A DNA stretch of 64,000 nucleotides from Ascochyta rabiei (lineage: Eukaryota; Ascomycota; Dothideomycetes; Pleosporales; Didymellaceae), in assembly GCF_004011695.2 (NCBI RefSeq), contig NC_082410.1:1922001-1986000 (forward strand), given 5' to 3'. Each line of letters opens with the position of its first letter. Within the stretch, counting starts at the first letter, position 1. The notes under the pieces were generated by a model. The model saw nothing but the letters and a program-made list of their open reading frames with translations. It ran no database searches and was not told the origin of the DNA. This document shows, piece by piece, positions 45,217-57,200 of the stretch. Position numbers and translations under genes: made by a program.

Positions 45217-45721
45217 CCGCATTTTCTGGTGAACATCGTCTGTTCTAGGCTGTTTTGGGGCAAACCTCCGAGCCAGTCAGGTAACGATTGGGTAACAGTG
45301 CGGGGCTCTGCATATGCTAAGATATTAGAATCTTATTTGGATGCGTCTCTCTAGTATATTAGTACTGTGGTAATATTAATACACCCTATTATATAGATCT
45401 CTTTAATGTTGTTAAATACACATAATACCTTGTTAACTTTAAGATTAGCTACAGTTAGGATAATTATAGGTTACAACTAAGGATAGGGATAAGCTAGGGC
45501 AGTTAATATAGGTACTGTTGTACTCACAAACTCCCCTACAATCATCTACAACCATTTTTAGGTTACTATTTTAGCTGCAATTAATACTATTGTGATGCTG
45601 GAGAGTGACTAAAGGGGTGTCGTTAAGTGGTGGGTTACCACTAGCGATTTGATTGGCCCTCGGCGATTTCCTAAAAGAGCCTAGAACAGACGATGTTCAC
45701 TAGAAAATGCGGTATTTACTA
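45217..45721. mobile_element. Second MITE family (ccgcattttct TIR), 505 bp
   Basis: TIR CCGCATTTTCTGGTGAACAT at the left, and CCGCATTTTCTAGTGAACAT reading inward from 45721. Inverted similarity extends at least 35 bp. TA on both sides (45215-45216, 45722-45723). No coding capacity, so probably a mariner/pogo-dependent MITE. It is inserted exactly at the right-hand TA of the mariner relic. Confidence 0.75.
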
Positions 45722-45872
45722 GCATCTGCAGCTAAAAGAAAACCCTACCAGTAATCGGGCGATGTAAGTAGACACCCCCATCCGATCTTAGAAGATGCTC
45801 TTGAAATCGTCCGATTGATCCGATTATTGGATCTAAGAATCGGATAAATCGTGCGAAGTAGACAGGCCCTCA

Positions 45873-47340
45873 CTTCTGCTTCCATCGAAAATCGCGCTCT
45901 GTCTGGTCATGCTAAGCTTTTCCTTTTAGCCAAGCCTTTTCGTACACAAAGCTTCTTTTGATGACTGTGAAATGTGGCCGCAAAGCACAAAGACAAAATG
46001 GAGTCTGGCTGCAGCAGAATACAGTGTCATTTTCTGTGCTGGTACGGCCACATTGTACTAAGCTGTTTCGCTTTGGTCGAATTATCCGGACTAGACCCGA
46101 AGATGGAGCAAGTACGCCTTATTTCGGTCCGGTCTTCAAAACACGGCTTGCCAGAGGAAAATGCCACATCGTATGGAGCCTTTGAACTTCAATAATTAGC
46201 GGCTGAAACCTCGCTTCAGACCCATTGAGCTTCTCACGGCATGGACTGACTGGCAGCCATCGATAGTTAGACACGCCAGTAGTCGGAACGATTGACTTGA
46301 TTAGATTCCTCAACAAGTGCGTAGGAGCGCGGTAAGACTAGTGTATGATCCTTGAGAGCCTCGTAATACGGGCAACAACAGGTAACACGTGCCGGGGATC
46401 ACTGGGCTCCACTGCGTCAGTATCTGTAGGCATGAGCATTGAGAATTTCCCCTTATGGCATAATCGGGCAGTGTTTAAAGGGTAGTTAGCAGAACTCTCA
46501 GTGACACACGTTATCCACGTGCTGACCATGCTGACATGATGTCACAGTCTCATGGTTCTTGCTATATTAAGGAACCTCGTGTGTAGGCCAGTAAGAGCAG
46601 CCTTTCAATCTATTGGCGCATTGAAGCTTGAGCGTTCAACTGATGCTGGATTGTGATCCCTACAACACTCTATCTTCTCGTTGCTTTTGCGCCTTAGGCC
46701 AAAGAGATCGGCGATGCTACCCACGTTACTTCGATCGACGTCATGAACGCTGCAATTAGTCTGAGCAGGATGATCTTTTCCTTGCTTGAACGACCAGTTA
46801 GCTGTTGAAGGGCAGAAGATCATTATCAAACGTAAACATTGAGAAAGCCATCAGTGTTAGAGGTAGCCAATAGCATTCTTTACAAGGTATTGGCATAGGC
46901 CCTTTTATTGATGTTTCGCTCAAACAATAACCCCACTTCTCCTCATGTTGATTAAACTTTGGCTGACTATACTGACTGTGGTTCTCACAGTTCACTGCCT
47001 GAACCTATGCCTATGTTTTCGTGACATATCACAATCTACTCAGTCATTGGTCTATGTCATAGCCATTGAAGGCGAGTAAACTACTATTCCTGTGGAGATG
47101 AATCACACCTTTTTCAGCCGGAGGTCTAAGACCTAGTAACGGTAATGCAGGCCAGTTACCAGATCTAGACTTAGGTCGTATCGTCTCCTTGTGTATTAGC
47201 AGTGCTCAGACGCTGTACGCGGCGCATCCGAGTGTCGTCATGCGCGCGAGGAACCATTCGGGCCTAAATTCCGTTCTACAGTGATCATTGATGGTCTAAC
47301 CTGTATGTCGACTATATCTCGTTATCTCCTGAATGCCTCA
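45873..47340. other. 1.5-kb spacer without recognisable genes
   Basis: No gene or repeat recognised between the MITE and the promoter of the cysteine-rich protein gene. Not RIP-like. Confidence 0.4.
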
Positions 47341-47347
47341 GAGAGGG

Positions 47348-47355
47348 TATAAATA
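47348..47355 (+). promoter_or_regulatory. TATA box of the cysteine-rich protein gene
   Basis: TATAAATA lies 127 nt upstream of the ATG at 47482. Between them is a 'atcaccatc' triplet-rich leader (47382-47450). Confidence 0.6.
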
Positions 47356-47481
47356 AGGCCTTTCATCGCAAAGGTTTCACGACTATCACTATCACCATCA
47401 TCACCATTATCACCATCAGTGTCATTGTCACTATCACAACACCATCAATCTTTCTCACAGCTTCCGTGTCAATTGTCCAAA

Positions 47482-48128
47482 ATGCAGTTCAGCATCATCG
47501 CCCTTATTCTCTCCGCTGCCGTTGCAGTCTCTGCCTCCCCAACACCAGTCACTTCTGGTGAGAACCTTGGTCCCCATGAGCTCGCAAAGCGTACCTGTGG
47601 TACCTTGACCGGCATTAAGCTCAGGATCTGCCAGGAAGCTTGCAAGGCTACTTGCGTGGGTAGATCCCAAGCACAAATACTGGGAGCGACTTACTAACGG
47701 GGTTTTCTACAGACTATTGGAACTCTTGGTTTCGCCAGGAAGCTCTGTGAGAAGGCTTGCGAAGCTGGTGTACGTACAAGAACATCGCTATTTATTTAAA
47801 ACAAAGAAACCATCATCTAACTCATTTTAATTTGTAGCCTCTCAAGGCCCGCCACGTTGAGGGAGAAGAGGAAGAGTTAACCGCTGTCGAGGATCTCGAT
47901 GCTCGCAATCTTCGCCATAAGTTTTGCCATGCCACTGTAAGTTGAACATTGATAACACACCATTAAGCGTTCTCGCTAACCATACTCGATTCAAAGTGCG
48001 ATGTTATTTGCAACTCTACTATCCTTGCCCTTGACCAGCTTTACTGCCTGAAGAAATGCGTAAGAGACTTAGATCTGCAGCCACATACAATAGAAACTGA
48101 CTTGTTCTTGCAGAAGGCCAGGTGCTAG
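47482..48128 (+). CDS. Small secreted cysteine-rich protein (effector candidate)
   Basis: Five exons: 47482-47655, 47713-47769, 47838-47936, 47997-48059 and 48114-48128, giving 135 aa. The N-terminus MQFSIIALILSAAVAVSASP is a signal peptide. A propeptide follows and ends in a Kex2-type site (HELAKR), then the mature part RTCGTLTGIKLRICQEACKA. Downstream exons give TIGTLGFARKLCEKACEAG, an acidic linker, HKFCHAT, CDVICNSTILALDQLYCLKK and KARC. Twelve cysteines suit an extracellular, disulphide-rich protein. All four introns are phase 0, and three have CTAAC branch points. The first donor (TGC|GTGGGT) is supported by the same position, TGT|GTGCGT, in the inverted paralogue at about 49.5-50.0 kb. 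The alternative donor GTAGAT would create a stop in exon 2. No known family recognised; host-interaction role is inference from size, secretion and location near repeats. Confidence 0.75.
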
Positions 48129-49529
48129 ATGCTGCTACCTTTTGCATCACCTGATCTCCTCGATGGGATGGGAATATAGATGCATAACCAGCTCAGTATT
48201 CTGAGAAGCATACCTCTTCTGCTAGAGATCCTTTTGTCAAAACTTGCTTTTTTTTACATGAATAATTCTCACGGTTTTACTGTCGCTACAGTTAGTTATA
48301 TACTTTACACAAAATTGCACAAAATTACAGAAACAAGCCGAGGCTCTGCATCTGATCTCCTGAAGCATGAACAATCAGTCAGTCCAGCGATCTGTACAAA
48401 GTGGTTTACAGATGCGGGCAGTACGACACTACAACGGGCTCGAGGATTTCAGTTGATAAAAACGCGCAAGAAACACGCCAAGCTCGATAACGCATTGAGG
48501 CGAATACTTACAACCACATGACATCACAAACGGTGTCTGTCACGTCTATTCTAGCTAATAGGTTGCGTGTTGATCCCCAAATGCTCTCAGAGCCTCGACA
48601 ATGTCCTGGTACTGAATCTCGATCTGGCTGTGACCTCCAATCTCTTCAACGCGCTCTCGTTCTAGATCTTCGTGGTGTTTTGCTCACCCAAAATACACAA
48701 CAATGACCACTTCCTTCTTGCCCTCCATCAAACAACACAACAATCCAACACCGCCCTCGTCGTCCACACAGCTCGCTGGATAGCTCTTTTAATCACTTGT
48801 CCAGATAAGCTTGAAGTTTCATGGTCTTCCGTTAATATACGCAACCTACATCGATACGACATGCCACACCGAATGCTTAGACAAGAGGGTACTAGCCAGT
48901 ACCCTCGATACCATCACGTGCACTGTACACGTTTGCTCCTTCGACATGGTACCCAGAGCAGTGCGCAAGACCCAACCTATGTTGAATATCCGCAGTCTAG
49001 CACGTGGTGTTCAAACAAGTATCTGCAAGTCAGCAAGGCCATCACATAGTCAGAAACACTGCGCCGTATCGAAGTTCGAGAGCGCGTAACCTGGTTCTTT
49101 CTCCTTTTGGCTCAAGAATCCTGCCCGCTTCAGTACTGAGCTCTCCATAACTGCACAACACCAACCTGACCTGCTACTTGTACTCTTCGCACAGCACCCC
49201 ACCCGTGCGGCCACATAGTCGATCTTTCAGCTATCCCGGTAGATGCGATTGCAGCTATGGAATACAATGCAGAGTAAAGTGACGTCACGTGGCACCTGTC
49301 ATGACTCAAGGTGCGTCCCGGTGCGCTGGATGCGATAACATGTTCGTGTGATACATTAGCCGCAAGGGTCATGTGTAAGTGAGCTGCATAATGCAGGCGT
49401 CTTTCAGCGTTGATTGCGGTAATTCGTTCATTCCGATGACTGGCCACGAGGGAGGATCTACCTGTCAGGCTGACAAATGTCGCTGGTGGTAGATGAGAAG
49501 CTTGTTCAGACGTCGACTGTAGTACGGAT
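48129..49529. other. 1.4-kb spacer between the cysteine-rich gene and its decayed paralogue
   Basis: No gene recognised. A domainless plus-strand frame of 125 codons (48672-49049) is not convincing. Confidence 0.4.
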
Positions 49530-50000
49530 GCTCTTCGCTAGATTTGCTATTCTAATTTCCAATGCTACGAGTGGCGAGCTCTGCTTTTTCTGTGGTGTCG
49601 TCTTCCTCCTCAACTTCCTCATCGAACTCCTCTTCAGCTTCCACCTCAATCATGCGGACCTTGAGAGGCTACAAGTGGTGAATATGTCAGACAATGATTT
49701 TTCCTTTAACGGCAAGCAGTGAGGTTCTTATACGTACGCCAGCATCGTATGCGGCCTTATAATTTGCCTAGGCAACACCAAGAGTAGCAGAAGTCTGCAC
49801 AATATGCGGTTAGCAACTTGCATTTGGTCTTAGTACTTAGAATTACGCACACAGGCGACCTTGCAGGCATCCGGGCAGACTTTGAGCTTAGTGCCAGCTA
49901 AGGTACCACAGGTGCGCTTAGATTGCACATTAGGTCTGAGATTTCCAGCGGTGGTCACTGATGCTGGATATACATCGAAGCAGGGCCGTAGTACTACGCC
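49530..50000 (-). pseudogene. Decayed inverted paralogue of the cysteine-rich secreted protein
   Basis: The minus strand reads ASVTTAGNLRPNVQSKRTCG then TLAGTKLKVCPDACKVAC, closely parallel to the intact gene's RTCGTLTGIKLRICQEACKA. A donor at the same phase-0 position (TGT|GTGCGT), an acceptor (GTGCAG) and a second exon TSATLGVA-stop-ANYKAAYDAG follow. Then come GTACGT..TTGTAG and an acidic exon starting PLKVRMIEVEAEEEFDEEVE. A TAG in exon 2, loss of the signal peptide and loss of the later cysteine exons mark it as a pseudogene. Exon 1 remnant is about 49987-49857. Confidence 0.75.
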
Positions 50001-51086
50001 TGTGTGAATGCAAAATCGGGGTATCGGCAGACCCAAACGTTTATAGTCGAACTATTTCCGCTCCTAATTTTTCATTATGTTAATTGTTATCTTTCGCTTG
50101 CACCTTAAGTCTTGTAAATTCTGCTTCCATCGATCAGCCCTGGTGTACTAAGCTGAGGAAGTGTTTTCCACTCAGCCTAGTTGCGGCGTATTTCGAGTCC
50201 GTCGAACCGACGCAAGTGATTTCAGTATTTGTAGAAATGAAATGGCGCAGGTCCGTAACCCTGGCTTCTTATCAGCGTTTAAGCGTTGCTGCGTTGCTCC
50301 ACTGAAAACCTGCGCTTGCTTGTAGGTTCGACTCACCAGGTGACATTGCGAAGCCGGCGATACTGTTGTATTCAGCAATCATAAGGGCAGAGTGACTTAC
50401 CCCAAACTCTGCTAGTTACCATAAAAGGCGAAGCCTAGCAGCATAGTGATGGATCAAGTTTGTGGAAATCGAGCTTTCGGAGATCTCTCGATCGTATGAC
50501 ACGCTCCCGAATCTCCATGCTTAGCTATCACCCAGATACTAGAAATCAATCAGCTCTGCTAATTTAGTATCTATATGGGCATACACAAGCTCATTTGTGC
50601 TACGTACACACTTCATATGAAATGATGTCGGTCAGATTGAAGGCGATCGTTGCTGGTTACGAAGCACTGCTACCCTATTTTCTCCTTTTGGTAAGACAAG
50701 TCATGAAACTATGGACCGACGCGAGACCGTCGATGCGTGTCGGCCACTCCTCTGGAAACAGTTCGGACATTTTGCCTGATGAATTAGACACCAGAACTAC
50801 ACAGGACGTATCTTGCCAAAAACTCGCGTAAAGAGCCTTTTTCATTACGTATATTCTCAATTTTATCTTCGTGATTTGTAGCTCTACTATATGAACGGTT
50901 AGATGAAGCTTAATGCGCCAGAAGCTTGGTTGCTAAAATGAAAGCTTAGTACAGCCTGATCGCCGGCAACGGCCCGTAAGCACGCGCTGACATTGCCAGA
51001 GGCCGAAAGAGGGGCTCGTATGTACCTCAGTACGGTAGTTAAAATTAACTTAGAGAACCCACATTGCTACAAAGAGGCGAGAATTA
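50001..51086. other. 1.1-kb spacer without recognisable genes
   Basis: Nothing recognised before the third MITE copy. Confidence 0.4.
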
Positions 51087-51298
51087 GGGCCTGTCTACTT
51101 CACACGATTTATCCGATTTCTATAGAGTGTGGTAGGTGCGTTCTAGTCAATTTTAGCGTTGTTAGCACCTGCCGGTGCCTGCTAGTGTGACGCAGCAGGA
51201 GTTGTGAGGGCACGTCAATAATCAGATAGGGGTGTCTACTTTGACTGAGTCTGTAATTTGTATGGTACTGTACAGTATCATTTAAGACTATCTGTAAG

Positions 51299-51497
51299 TG
51301 TGAGGGCACTGTAGACAGGCAATGGAGCAGAGCGAGATAGGACAAATAATGGGGTAATATTTAAGAGATAAGACAAATCCTTAATAGATAAGTCTTAAGG
51401 TTTGTGAATATTATATACGTGTGTGGCCAGTAGGTCCCTAGGCTTAGCCTAGGACCTAGCTGAGGTATCTCCTAGCGTAGGGAGAATACTTGTGACA
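51299..51497 (-). repeat. LTR (3' LTR in element orientation)
   Basis: Begins TGTGAGGGCACTGTAGACAG and ends gaatacttgtgaca. Differences from the other LTR are mostly transitions, with TpG-to-TpA changes clustered in its right half. Confidence 0.85.
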
Positions 51498-52149
51498 ATA
51501 GCCCCCCCCTCTTTAAAGGTTTGTCCTAAACTGTAGAGAGGTCTCTAGCAACGTTATTAAGCTCTAGAAAAACCTCCTATAGAGGGAAAAACTTAGCAGG
51601 AGAAATATAGCGCTAGTAGGGGTCTATTAGTTAGCGTCTGTAGGGATAGGAAGCTGTTTAGCACGTAATAGACGCTAGCAATCCTATCCTCCTAATGTTT
51701 ACTTAGTAAGCCACTAGGGCAGTGTTGCTGCATAGCTAGGTGGATAAGTCTTGTTTATAAGAGACTAGCTAAGGCTAAGTCTTCCCTTATGCCTTTATTA
51801 GCTGCTAGTTAGTAAGCTGTTACTTCTGCTAGACGTTACTGTAAATAACGCCTTAGTAGTTATTAGCTCTAAAACCTATACAGCTAAGGCTATAGGGAGC
51901 GTAATAATTATACACTAAATAGGTAATATATAAGAGGCATTGTTTACTTCCTGCGTAGCGTACACAGCGCCTAGCACTAGGCTAAGGGTTGCCCTAGGCG
52001 TGCCTGCTGTTTACTCTCTACAATCTCCTAAGTAATTAGGTGCCTTAATCCTAGGGCTAAGGCTGCTGGAGGCGTAAGTAGTTAGACGTTGTCTGCCTTA
52101 TAGGCTAGAGTAGTAAGTCCCTAACTAGTAACGTCTGCAAGAGGATCGC

Positions 52150-52880
52150 CAGCAGCTCCTGCAGCCCTGTTCCTGCGCAAACTAGCCTGGGATTTGCTTA
52201 TTTGCGGGGGATCTTGTCCGCATGCTGGCGGTAACAGTAAGCTGTTAGCCTTGCTATGCCTATGTTACGATCCACAGAACACGGGAAGGATGCAAGCCAA
52301 TTACAGTGCATGGGGCACAGTAATTACGAACAAGTCATCAAGTTCAGCGTAAGCAAACATGACAGTGTCAGCACTTGGCAAGGAGCCGAGGATCACGTGA
52401 CATGATCAGGCTTGGCATGATTAGTGCGATTAGTGATTAGTAGGATCAGTGATTAGTGTAATCAGAGGATCCTCAACACTAATTAGTCTGTATTACTACT
52501 ACTATCATTGAAGTATATAGTTAGTAGGAACACAACCCTTATAGTTCGTGTTTAACCTTGTCAATCAAGTTTGTCTTTAGAATCTCAACCTGCTCTTGAA
52601 CTAGACAGTCTACTCTGTACTATTCATTGCACCCTATCTTCACAAGCTTTGCTTAGTTAATAACCCCAACCAATCCACCAGTGCTCATCCCCGAGAACCA
52701 ATAGAATCAGTGCTTACGGTCTTTGACTAAAGTATGACTTCAACAGCCTAGCGCCTTACCTAGACCCTTGTGCAGTATAGTCTAGGCTCTAGTATTTGTT
52801 TACAACGTGAATCTTAGGTAAGATTACTAGTTACCCTTCTAGCGGTTAATAGACCTGTGCCTAGATATTTGTAACAAGAA
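52150..52880. other. Weakly mutated block inside the RIP-mutated gypsy element
   Basis: In contrast to its surroundings, 52150-52720 keeps CpA and TpG dinucleotides and normal composition (for example 'ccacagaacacgggaagg'). From 52263 to 52874 it is bounded by TGTTAC..GTAACA, like a solo LTR, but I found no target duplication. It could be an LTR fragment or a recent insertion. A TATA-like 'gtatataagg' follows at about 52972. Confidence 0.45.
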
Positions 52881-53379
52881 TTGTCTTCCTACGCAGTAGA
52901 TTGCAACAGGTAAGAGATTAGTAAGAGGTTAGGTTATTACTAGAGAGCTACTAGGTAGAGGGAATTTAGCGTATATAAGGACTGTATCTACTTACTTACA
53001 GTACCTTATTATCTCTACACCTTTATCTACATCTACCTTCTAGCCCTTACCTTCTACACTATAACGCCCCCTCTAACGTATATCTCCTATAAGGCTCTAC
53101 CTAACTATATCTACTAGCTGCCTAAGAGCATACAGCCTTAGCTGTTGCTTTTATAGTACTAGTGCTGTGCCAGCATTACGCACTTAACCACCTTATCTAA
53201 GAGTAACCCTAATAGCACTATCTTGTCCTTTATCTGTGTCTTTTATTAGCCTAGTAGGTATAGGCTTTGTAAGGACAACTTCAGCGTATACCCCTGCTGT
53301 GTCTAATTAAAGAAAGAAAGGTGTGTTAAGGTATTTCCTGCGCTGCCCTAGTGTCTACTCCTGCTAACTTTTATAGATT

Positions 53380-54010
53380 AACCCTGTTTTCTGTTAAGCC
53401 TATACCATGCTTAATTTCTTAATTAAGCGTGCCCTCTGTAAGACAAATAATAAGACAGTTGCCTAAGGCAACTAGGTAACTAATAATAACGTAATTACTT
53501 AGGTGCAGGCGTACTAGCAGACTGCCTATAACTACGCTAAGGCTTATTATAACAGCTTTATTGCCTATAATACTGTAGTTTGTTACTATATTAATAAGTC
53601 TAGTCTAAGCAAGACTAAGTACGCTTAAGCCTGTTAGGTTTCTTAGTTACACAACCTTAAGCAGTACATTGTAGGTGTTTTTCCTCCCCCTCTTTCCTAT
53701 GCAGAGCTAACTTATTATAGGCTATAGTTAGGACTGTTAGTATAAAGCTTCCTAATAACGTTGTAATTAACAGCATAATTAAGGATTACTTCTAGAAGAC
53801 AGGTAGTGCTTACAACGCAGAAAAGCAGTAGTACTACTATAGTACTAACCTGACTTCTGCTGTTTAGGCTCTGTTAGCTCCTTTTAAGCAGTTTTTGTTG
53901 TCTCTAACTAAACCTACCTTAGGTAGTTGTTGTTATTACAGCCCCTCCTATAAGATAAGCCCTTCTAAGGGTTGCAGAGGAGCTGCCTAAGCTGCAGTTG
54001 TAGTTATAAA
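53380..54010 (+). pseudogene. Unidentified reading frame antisense to the gypsy gag-pol
   Basis: Plus-strand translation gives long protein-like stretches broken only by RIP-type TAG codons. Examples are NFLIKRALCKTNNKTVA, YNYAKAYYNSFIAYNTVVCY, NKSSLSKTKYA and, in a shifted frame near 53750, NNVVINSIIKDYF and TNLTSAVxALLAPFKQFLLS. I recognise no family. It lies between the chromodomain and the 3' LTR in the opposite direction, so it is either an extra antisense ORF of the element or part of a nested element. Confidence 0.35.
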
Positions 54011-54249
54011 GACCCTCTATTCCTATAATACTTCTTAACAGACTAGTAGATAATAATAAAACTCTCTACTCCTATAAATGTGCTAGTCTTTGCTAGTAAT
54101 ATATTAGATAGATGCTGGGCCTCCTTTAGCCTCTAGTTGCACAAGTCCTAGGACTATCTATCCTTACTTTCCTATTAGCTATTTTAGAGTAGGGTTTATA
54201 AGGCGGACTTCTAAGGACATCCCCTCTTTTACTTTAGTTGCGCTAGTCT

Positions 54250-57200
54250 GTTAGTTATAGGGTGGCCTACTTTTAATAGATTACCTACCTAAGCATATTA
54301 GTAATAATCCTAAAGGATCTTATTGCAGTAGTTAAGGTTCTTAAGTGGTTCCTAGGTGGCTTCTTTATTTGGCTAACCTAGCTACTTAACCCTATACTCT
54401 CTTCCCTAGGCAGTAGTATCTCTATGTAACAGTATACCTTTAACTTTAAACCTGTTACTAGGTATAACGTCTTCTAGTATACTAATAGGACCTAGCTAGA
54501 ACCTACTACTTACAAGGGGTTCCCTCTAGTGCTTAAGAAGTAATACGTTAAACACTAGGTGCACTCTGTCTATAGATAGAGGCAGCTTTAGCTTGTATGC
54601 TAGCTTACCTACCTTCTTAATTACTATAAATAGCCTAAGGTATTAAGCGTTAAACTTCTTTAAAGAATAACTTGTTATTAGGTTCTTAGCCTAAAGGAGA
54701 ATAGAGTCTCCCTTAGCAAAGTGTTGTTTAGACTGTTTTGTGTTATACTACTAGGCGTTGCCCTTTTATATATACTCTAAGGCCTCCTTTACTATTTTCT
54801 ACATTTTATACTAGTTTAATAGGCAGCTCGCAACCTGCTAGCGTAGTTCCAGTGTTGCCTTGTCCTTATCCTAGACAGTTTAGGGTTTTTGTAGCTAGTG
54901 CTTATTAGGTATCCTATTAAATCCTTTAGGGTCTGTGCTAAAGGTAACCTTTATAGGAGATTTTCTATAAGTAGAGTAAGCTTTAGAGTTGTAGGCGTAC
55001 TTCGCGTATAGTAGGAGGTCTACCTAGTCATCCTGTTAGTAGTTTATGTATATACAGAGGTACGTTTCTAACTTCTAGTTTTGTTACTCTGTCTGCCTAT
55101 CTGTCTAGGGGTAGAAAGCTGTACTTAATTAGTAGTTGATTTTAAGATAGTAGCATATATTAGACCAGAATTAACTAGTAAACACTAAACCTTAATCTAA
55201 CAACAACATATCTAGTAGTTCTTACTTTAAAAAGCTCTGCTCTATAAGCAGCTTAGCTAGGTGTTAGGCAGTAATTGTCTTAGTATAGGGTAGGTATTAG
55301 ACGTACTTGCTAAAGCAGTCTATAAGGACCAGTATAGAGTTATACTTATTCCCCTTAGCATCTATTAACTTTAGTAGGTCTGTTACAAAGTTAAGGGAGA
55401 AGTGCTGCTAGGCTGTGTTTAGCACTAGTAATAGTGTAAGCAATCCCTACAGCTTATGCCTTCTAATCTTATATAGTTAGCATATAGGACACCTTTAGAT
55501 GTACTTATATACGTCCTTTATTAGTTGCAGCTAGTAGTACTTTCTTTTAAGTACTTTAGTAGTCTTATCTATACTGTAGTAACCTTCTATAAGGTTATTA
55601 TAATTCCTTAAAAGAATAGTTTAGCACAGTATGATATTGTTAGGAATCTAAACTTTCCTACTTCTGCGTAAGGTCCTACTAGTGTTAACCTCCTTGTAGT
55701 GCTGTCCCTTCTTTACTTTGCTGTCTATCTAGGTTATTAATAACTAGTTTGCAGGGTATACTGCGTCCTATTACTAAACTTACTTAATAAAATCTATTAG
55801 GAGTTCTAGGGTTTCTAAGGCGTAAGCAGAATCTTCCTGCGCAGCTTTGTTTGTAAGGTGTGTAGAGGCACTAACTCTGTTGTCTAGGCTATAAAGGAGA
55901 GCTTCTACAACGTTAAAGTCTAGTCCCCTAGCTTTAGTGTCTTTAGATTAACCCTAGCTCTAATAGCCATTAGATAGAGGGTTAAGAGCTAGGGGAGACA
56001 AGTCTTTAAGGCTAATCTAATGTTAGCAGAATTCCTTAGGGACAATTTTAGGCAGTTATTAGACCTCTGCTAGGTCTTCTACAGGTATGTTACTCCTAGA
56101 TGTTACCTGTACATCTTTTTAAGCCCTAGACTTTTAAATTATCTAGATCTAAAGCTTCTATTATAAGGTAGGTAGTATAGCGTCCCTAAGGGCTTACTGT
56201 TCCCTAACCTTAAGACCTTATATATAATCTAGACGTCTTAAGAGACTATCTACTACGTTCTCTAGTACTAGCTTATATTTAACTTTAAAGTTAAACCTTA
56301 CTAGCTCTTCTGCCTGACAGGCTTATTTTAGAGAGAGCTCCTTTGTTGTTATAAAGTACCTTAGGTTGTTATAGTCTAAGAGTACCTAGATTGTTACAGG
56401 GGCGTGTTTAAGGTAATACCTCTACTGCCTAAAAGCTTTAATAATTACTAAGAGTTCCTTATTGTAGGTATGCTATCTAATAGATAGACCTTAGAACTTC
56501 TAGCTCTAGAACACTACTAGTTTCTAGTGCTGCTCTATTGCTACTTTAGACGTCTAGGGTAATAACAGGATAACTGCTATAGCAAAGTCTAACGCATCTA
56601 TAAGAATAATAATAGGCTTATTAGGGTTAAAATGTTGTAGTACTAGGGCTTTTGTAAACTTCTCCCTAATTGCAAGGAACGCTGTGCAGGCTTCCTCTAG
56701 CTAGTGCTATAGTTTATACTATTTTGTTAGTCCCTTTTAGCTTTTCTTTAGTCTTACCTTCCCTTTTTCTAGACTAGGGACCCCCTAGTCCTCTATTAGG
56801 TTCTAGGTGGCTGTTATATAGTCTATAAGCAGTTAGACAATTTTTAAGTAGTTAAAAATAAATTGTTAATAGAAGTTAGTAAAGCCTAAGAACACCTAAA
56901 TGTCCTTATAGCTTAACAGCTCTAGCTATTTAGTAATAGTGCGGACCCTCTTAGGGTCTATAACTATGCTGTCTAGTGTAATAATAAATCCTAGAAACTC
57001 TACTAACTTGCTAGAGAAAACGCACTTACTAGCCTTTGCAAACATCCCCTACTTAACTAGGCAATCTAGGACCTCCTTAACGTGCTTGTTGTAGTCCTTC
57101 TTATCCTAGGAGTAGATAAGGATGTTATTAAGGTAGACTACGCAGGTTCTATCTAGTAGGCCTCCTAAGGCTTAGTAGATATAGGGTTAAAACGTGGCTA

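Larger units (their letters stand above)
43834..45869. mobile_element. Harbinger/Tourist-like MITE copy 2, carrying two further insertions
   Basis: TIR GGGCCTGTCTACTTCACACG at the left and its complement at 45869, with a perfect 3-bp target duplication TCA (43831-43833, 45870-45872). Removing the mariner relic (44353-45214) and the second MITE (45217-45721) leaves about 670 bp matching copy 1. Four exact CACGTG sites and two degenerate ones lie at 44070-44235. Less mutated than copy 1. Confidence 0.8.

Noticed and set aside
50275..50345. Possible tRNA on the plus strand (ggttcgactc B-box-like)
   Set aside because: No matching A box and no acceptor stem.
52263..52874. Solo LTR with TGTTAC..GTAACA ends
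   Set aside because: Not claimed as a defined element because no target duplication flanks these ends; kept only as a weakly mutated block.
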